From Undaria pinnatifida (taxonomy: Eukaryota; Sar; Phaeophyceae; Laminariales; Alariaceae), in contig JABAKD010000016.1 in NCBI GenBank assembly GCA_012845835.1, positions 18,658,367-18,722,366 of the forward strand: DNA of 64,000 nt, in the 5' to 3' direction. Position numbers and translations under genes: made by a program. Below the pieces are notes generated by a model. The model was not told where the DNA came from, ran no database searches, and saw nothing but the letters and a program-made list of their open reading frames with translations. How positions within the stretch are numbered: the stretch's first letter is position 1; every line of letters begins with the position of its first letter. Below are positions 58,576 through 64,000 of the stretch, in pieces.

Positions 58576-61270
58576 ACCGGGAAAGAGTTCGATTCCTGCC
58601 ACACCGCGCCACCCCCCCCCCCCCCCCCCAGTCCCGATGTCTTCATGGAGAAAGACATCGGATGTGACGGGCGATTGCGTAGTGTTGAGTAGGAGAGAGG
58701 GGGGGGAAGGTGCGGAGGGTGGCGGCAGCAGATGGGGGTGTTTTTTTTTTCACGCGTTAGCCGTACGGAAGCGTGACACGCGGCGATATATGTGGCCCGG
58801 ATTTATTGGGGGGGGGAGAGGGCTTCTAATCCAGATAGTTGATTTGAGTATATAACGGATTCGTTGGAGGTCGTTTCTGGTGTCCCCTCCTCATCGAGGC
58901 GAAGGAGGGACGTGGTCGGGGGAGCGGGGCCGGGGCCGGGGGTGTGGGCGGGGGCGGGCGGATAGTAATGCGATGTGCTCGCTACAGGGGTTATTTACGT
59001 TTTTGTTTTTCTCGGAGGTGAAGGGCAAGAGAGAGGAAGGGGAGGGGGGGAGTTATGGGGAAGAGGGGGAGGGGGGGGGAGTTGGGGGGGGGGGGAGGGG
59101 GGGCATTGGGGGGGTATGGACTGTATTATATTTGTTGTGGTTCCGTGGCTGGCGGTGGCGGTAAGCGGTGGAGGTAAGCGGTGTCGGTAAGTGGTGGCGG
59201 ATGCGAGTAAAGAGTTACCGCTGGCATATTTGTTGAGGGCAGTGTCTTAACTCCCCAACAACGACCGTCGCGAGGCTCATACAACAGTACATAAAGAGCA
59301 AACATAGAGAAGGATTGTGTATCCCCAGTGCGCCAGCGTTTGCGATATATTCCTGGAGAAAGGGGGGTACGCCACTTTCTGTCATCAACTTCTGGAGAGA
59401 GAGAGACGGGAGGAACAAGGGGTACCGGGGCAGGTTAGGGAGGCGGGGGTGACGGGGGGGCGGGGGGGTGCTAGCGCATATGAGCACACACACGAGAGGG
59501 AGATTTTGCATCCACAGAAAGCCACCATCTTTTATTGACTAACTCTTGGAGAGAAGGAAAGGGCAGCAAGGAGGGGAGGGTGAGGAAGGGCGGGGAGGGG
59601 TGGGGGGGGGGGGGTAGGGGTGCCAAATTGAGGGGTGATCGAGGGTGGCAGTCTTATCATGGTCTGTAGGGACGCGCGGCCAAAGAAAATGGATCAGGGG
59701 TGGACGGAATAAGAGTTGTGCGTGTGCGTGCGTGATGTGTTTGTTTTTCGCCCAAATCTTTGTTGTTCGTTGGTCGCCTGTGCTGTGCAGCGCCTAGAGT
59801 AGACTCTCGAGTCTCGGGGCTATTATAATCATTGTGTATGTATGTCGATGTCCTATTAATAGGCGTTTGTGTCTCACTTGGGTGTTTGAAAATATTCGAA
59901 GGTCGAATCTGAATCAATCATGAATCACCGATTTTGATGTTTTTAGCGGTCGCGTCGTTTACGTTTCGGTGTCATAGGCTACTGAAGCGGGTGGGTCGGT
60001 GCGTGGGTCGGGGAGAAGGTGAGAGGGGGTAGGTTGTTGGGCGGCCGCGGCTCTTCGTAAACAGCTGGACGACTGCGCGTGTTTTGTTTTTGGACATATT
60101 AAACGACAGAGTGCCCCCCTCCCCCCCCCGCCCCCCCCCCCCTCCCCCCTCCGCTTCCCCCGCCCTTCCTTCTGCGGCGACGGACGGACTCTTTTGTTTC
60201 AACCTTGAAACCGTGGAAATTTATTGCGACCCCCCTCCTCTCCTCGCCTATTTCGAATGTTTTTGCAAGCAAGAACTGCCTGCTCGGCCGCTGAGAGTTG
60301 GGATGCCCTTTTATGTACCATTGGAAACAAAAAAACTCACACTAAATTCCAAGCCCACCTGATTTTGTCCCCGAATTTGTTGGTGTAGTTCTACCAGGGG
60401 GGTTAATTGAGGCTCGCCCTTTCGGTCTTAGCTCTTTTTGTTCGTGCAAGATGAGATACGAACCGTTTTCTTGTTTTTTTCGTATCGATATTACATTGAC
60501 ACCTCCTGGTAATACTAAGCTTTGTTCTTTTTTGCTGGAAAGGAGGGAGTGAGGAGATGTTATTCACACCAGAGCGCTATTTTTTTGGTGTGGTAGAATG
60601 AGACATTGTGTGCCTCATGCTATATGATAGCAGCGCGTCATGTTTGTTTGAGGTCTTATGGAAACAACATGCACGCAACAGTCAGCAGTACGCGAGAAAT
60701 GACTTCGACTGAGCACAGCACAACTAAAACAATCATCCCACATTTTTCATTTTCTTAAAGAGAGAAATCACGAGTTGACGCAGAACAGGAGCAGCTCGAC
60801 TTGCACACTTTTGCAGCATTGAGACCGCGGCCAACTCGGGACGGATTGCGGCGAAGCTAGTCCTACACGTAGCGCAAACTAGTCCGCTTCTGCTAGGTTT
60901 GTGGAAATCGGTTCTTCTCGCGAGGCTTGTGTAAATCGGTTCTTCTGCCAGGTTGATGTCGAAATCGGTTTTCCCCCGCACGTCTCATTATCACTGCATG
61001 GCGTGAAAGACACGACGGGCACAGGTCAGGCATTTTATAGGCATGCTGTTCCCGGTCCAAATACGTGTTCCCGGCGGTTCAATAGTGGCGCGTGCTACTA
61101 CTATAGAGGGATACCCCTTTTTGGCGAAAACATGTTTTTTCTTCTGATGATGATCATGGCGGGAGGCTGCTCAATCCCCAAACCGTCCGATTTTGTTCAA
61201 CTTATTTTTCGCAACAATTTTGCGTTGTACTACTACACCTATCTACAGCCTGCCATGGGATTTTGCTCAT
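58576..61270. other. No supported gene; G-rich and C-rich patches
   Basis: G-rich stretches lie at 59035-59115 and 59560-59620, and C-rich at 60115-60160. GAAATCGGTTCTTC occurs three times in 60903-60975. I see no exon chain or recognised domain. Confidence 0.4.
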
Positions 61271-61278
61271 GAGTCGTC

Positions 61279-61535
61279 GTTCTACGGTAGCCCCCCCCAA
61301 CATTTCTTTAACGAAATCGACGGTTTCGAAACCAGCTCCCGGCCCGCATCTATCTTCTGAAATACGGTGCCCCTTGCTCCCCCCCCGACGTCATCGCTCG
61401 ATAGCCCTTTCTTCTTTGCAAACACAGAAAATACATGAAGAATTTTTAGTTCTCGTATCATCCTGTCCTCGTGTCGCCCAGCCATGAAACGTCCGTTAAA
61501 GAAAACCGCTGGTTTTTTGGAGGGCTATCGCGATG
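61279..61535. mobile_element. MITE-like element, copy 2
   Basis: It begins GTTCTACGGTAGCCCCCC, shares TTTCTTTAACGAAATCGACG and GAAACCAGCTCCCGGCC with copy 3, and ends in the inverted AAAACCGCTGG and GGGCTATCG. Confidence 0.7.
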
Positions 61536-61552
61536 GGCTACGACGACAGAGG

Positions 61553-61985
61553 TAGGTGTCACTTTTCGTCTGAAAAAATGTTTTCTGGATGACGGGACTT
61601 TCCTTAACCCAAAATCGTCGAAAAATACGCCCCCTTAATTTTTGCATGATTCTCGTTGTGTACCTACAGTAAGTAGGCCATGGAGATTTTCATCCGGAAG
61701 CATTTTTTTTTTTCTGGTTCTCCAAATTTGAGTTCGGGAGAGGTGTTAAGCTCCCAAATTGAGGAACCTCAGGAAAAAAAAATAAACAATGGTTGGTGGT
61801 GCATCTCTATCGTAGCCCGCGTCTGTCGTCGTAGAATCAGGCTCATCTTGTATTCTGTAATAGCACTGACCAAAAGCTACTACGGTTGGTTGTCGGGGGG
61901 GGGGTCCCTTATGAACTTTCTTTTTTTCAGTGGCTCTCGGGGTGACTCGCGCGAGTGGCCCCCCTTTTACTTGCGGCCATAGGCC
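61553..61985. repeat. Diverged direct repeat, copy 1 (partner at 63646-64000)
   Basis: Shared order of landmarks with the partner: TTTCGTCTGAA, TTTTCTGGATGA, TAACCCAAAA, ATCGTCG and AAAAATACG, GATTCTCGTTG, TGTACCTAC, TAGGCCA, GGGAGAGG, TTAAGCTCCC, CTCTATCGTAGC, and CGGGGTGACTCGCGC or its variant. It is part of a longer element broken up in this corner of the window. Confidence 0.75.
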
Positions 61986-62216
61986 TTCGTGCTGTTTTAT
62001 ACTGTTTCTGATAGGAGTCCTTTTGATGGGATGGTTTTGGCTACGTGGCGCCAAACTAAACCACCCAAGTTAATAACGTGTTTTGGCCAGTCAGCGAGGG
62101 TGCAGAGTCACTCGTGCGAGTGGCTCAAGAGACCAGGTAGTGAAAAAAAGGTTACCTCCACTACCGTGGCCTTGCTCTGAATGAATGGCGTATCGCGACA
62201 ACTATTATCACGAAAG

Positions 62217-62473
62217 AGTCGTTCTACGGTAACCCCCCCAACTTTTTCTTTAACGAAATCGACGGTCTTGAAACCAGCTCCCGGCCGTATCTCCTGAAAT
62301 ACGGTGCCTCTTGCTACCGGGACGTCATTGTTCGATTGTCCCTTCCTTGCTGACAAGAAAATGGATGAAGCTCTTTTTTTGACAGCGCCCTTCTTCGTGT
62401 GGAGCAGCCATTCATTGTCCATGAAACGTTCGTCGAAGAAAATCGCTGGTTTCGGGTGGGCTATTATCGTAGA
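62217..62473. mobile_element. MITE-like element, copy 3
   Basis: This copy starts GTTCTACGGTAACCCCCC and its reverse-complemented end starts GATTCTACGATAATAGCCC. It is about 255 bp, with the same internal boxes as copy 2. Confidence 0.7.
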
Positions 62474-62789
62474 ATCGGTCGAAAGCTAGCGCGAAAACTA
62501 TCACGAAAAGCTTGCAGCAGATAGATGAGAATCGACCCTAAGTTTATCGAACACGCACAACAAGTGAACCTCCTGGCGTATTTAACAAAACAGTTTTTTT
62601 TTTTGTCAAGTAAGTACAAATCCCACGGTGGCGGTGAATTTTCTGAAACTGAAAACCGCGAAGAAAGCACGCTATCTATGCCTAAAAAAAATATAGTGTA
62701 TGTAGCCTTGATGAAGGTCTTAAAGGTAATCCACCCCCACCCTGTGGTAGTAGTGTAGTATGTATTATGTATTAATAGTATGGGGAAGA

Positions 62790-62940
62790 CACGTGCTGAG
62801 TGCCGACATATCGAGGTGTCTATTAGAAGTAGGAACGGCTTGATTGATCCGTCTCGGAAGGGATGCGTGGTCAACAACGAACGGTAAAGTGACTAAGTAA
62901 GGCAATCAACAAAAATGATGACGCCGCCCCCCCTCCCCCG
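62790..62940 (+). mobile_element. LINE 3' end, truncated copy
   Basis: GTGTCTATTAGAAGTAGGAA, then GTCTCGGAAGGGATGCGTGG, then a rearranged GTCAACAACGAACGGTAAAG, AAGGCAATCAAC and a CCCCCCC/CCCCC tract. It is slightly longer than the other short copies and resembles 34100-34000 read in reverse. Confidence 0.8.
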
Positions 62941-62984
62941 CTGTAGCCCTGTAGGTATGACTTATTGTATCTATCTATGATAAG

Positions 62985-63059
62985 GCTTAGTTTGGGTAAG
63001 CTATTAGTTAACCTTTGTGCAAGTGGTCAAAAGGACTAACACCCCACTAGTACCTTAAC
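62985..63059. repeat. 75-bp direct repeat, left copy
   Basis: GCTTAGTTTGGGTAAGCTAT, then a GTTAACCTTT-like box, GGTCAAA and CCCCACTA recur 297 bp downstream at 63282. The two copies bracket a segment with a tRNA-like B box. Confidence 0.75.
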
Positions 63060-63121
63060 AAATGGCGTCGTCGACAGACCATGGGTTTTTTGAAGTCGTG
63101 GGTTCGAGTCCCACACCCACA
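63056..63121 (+). other. tRNA-like remnant with a B-box (possible SINE head)
   Basis: GGTTCGAGTCC (63101-63111) matches the RNA polymerase III B box exactly. GTGGG and CCCAC form a perfect 5-bp T stem around a 7-base loop. A weak A-box-like TGGCGTCGTCG lies 44 bp upstream, the spacing seen in tRNAs. The acceptor and anticodon stems do not pair, so this is not a functional tRNA. Confidence 0.35.
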
Positions 63122-63281
63122 AACTTTTTCAGACATTTCCCATGTAATGTCGAACTTGAAAAACACACTACGCTGGTATCGCCAGGAAAAAATGAAACCG
63201 CTTGGATATTGACAGGTCCGCCCGTACATCCGGCCGACCTGTTATATCCCGCCGTTCCAGGGGGGAAGAGTTGTTACAAAA

Positions 63282-63356
63282 GCTTAGTTTGGGTAAGCTA
63301 TTGGTTAACCTTTTGCAAGAGGTCAAACGGACTACTAATACCCCACTAATAATACA
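63282..63356. repeat. 75-bp direct repeat, right copy
   Basis: This is the right-hand partner of 62985-63059, differing at several positions and small indels. Confidence 0.75.
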
Positions 63357-63645
63357 TCAACACCATGGATGAAGTTTTTCGTCTGGTATAGCAGTCTTGT
63401 TTTTCCTCACAAACCGTTTTTTGGGAGAGACGTCTCAACCCCTTCCGAGCCCCCAAAAATCCCTCTCTATATACCAACTTCAAGTAGATTTGTCCCCCCC
63501 AAAAGTGTTTCCAGTGTTTGTAAAGGAGGCACGTTCTTCTCCAAACAAAGTGAAGAACCTCAGAAAAAAACGTGGTGCACGTCTGTCTGGGTCTATCGTA
63601 CGTGTCTATCGTACGTCACGCGTGCGACGGTGGTAGGTAGAGGCA

Positions 63646-64000
63646 GCAGCTTTCGTCTGAATTTTTTTCTGGATGATGGGGCTCCGTTTTAACCCAAAAA
63701 AATCGTCGGAAAAATACGACATTGTTTTCGCACGATTCTCGTTGACATTGTGTACCTACCTAGGCCATTTGGATGTTCCAGCCGGTGGTGTAGATGTTTT
63801 GACTTTCTCCGTATCAGTTTTTGGGAGAGGTCTTAAGCTCCCGCATCGAGGAGTAGTATCAGAAAAAAAGGTGCACCTCTATCGTAGCACGCGTCTCAAA
63901 ACAACTTACTTGTAGTTAGTATACTGACCGCGCGGCTACGGTAGAAGGGGGTAATTTTCGGGGCCTCTTTCTGCAGTCGCTCGGGGTCACTCGCGCTCGA
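63646..64000. repeat. Diverged direct repeat, copy 2 (cut by window end)
   Basis: This is the partner of 61553-61985; it continues past the window. It ends here inside the GGTCACTCGCGC box, which in copy 1 is followed by GAGTGGC. Confidence 0.75.

Overview
This looks like low-gene-density nuclear DNA from a multicellular-type stramenopile, most likely a brown alga. That assignment is an inference. It rests on GT-AG introns averaging close to 1 kb, mixed base composition without strong GC bias, heavy simple-sequence and C/G-tract content, and a LINE-type reverse transcriptase remnant whose C-terminal protein style I associate with brown algal genomes. Nothing looks bacterial or organellar: there are no operons and no CRISPR arrays, and I found no complete tRNA or rRNA gene.

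Layout. 1-4412 is mostly intergenic, with a short C-rich tandem repeat and an AT-rich patch. 4413-12452 (+) holds a multi-exon gene for a large unrecognised protein that is Pro/Gly-rich at its N-terminus, then Ser/Arg-rich, then Lys/Ser-rich. I could chain six exons with consistent splice phases; both ends are open. One of its introns carries a two-block 41-bp minisatellite. 12453-26900 is repeat territory: a 156-bp duplication, a roughly 173-bp tandem array, a roughly 210-bp array, a 421-bp near-perfect tandem duplication, a CGGGTACCCG-rich block, a 2-kb array of CTATCGATAG/CCTATTG motifs and a MITE. 27026-28741 (+) is an intronless 571-aa unknown ORF. 28900-45000 is a transposon graveyard with a tyrosine-recombinase relic (-), a LINE relic (-), a 313-bp diverged repeat pair and further short tandem repeats. 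45044-56767 (+) is the one gene I can name: an 11-exon DCAF11/WDR23-type WD40 protein, a probable CUL4-DDB1 ubiquitin-ligase substrate receptor. Its introns are loaded with long microsatellites and truncated retroelement ends. 56768-64000 is again repetitive, with two more MITE copies, a diverged 430-bp direct repeat and a LINE 3' end.

How the parts relate: the two multi-exon genes and the lone ORF show no functional link. The unifying theme is intron and intergenic inflation by tandem repeats and short retroelement tails. Three observations stand out. Several independent retroelement 3' ends terminate in poly(C). The 9-mer TACCAGGTA/TACCTGGTA occurs at least 22 times where about 0.5 would be expected. 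Several exons are visible only by splice-phase chaining, because they lack an in-frame start codon. I did not find a convincing new multi-gene system.
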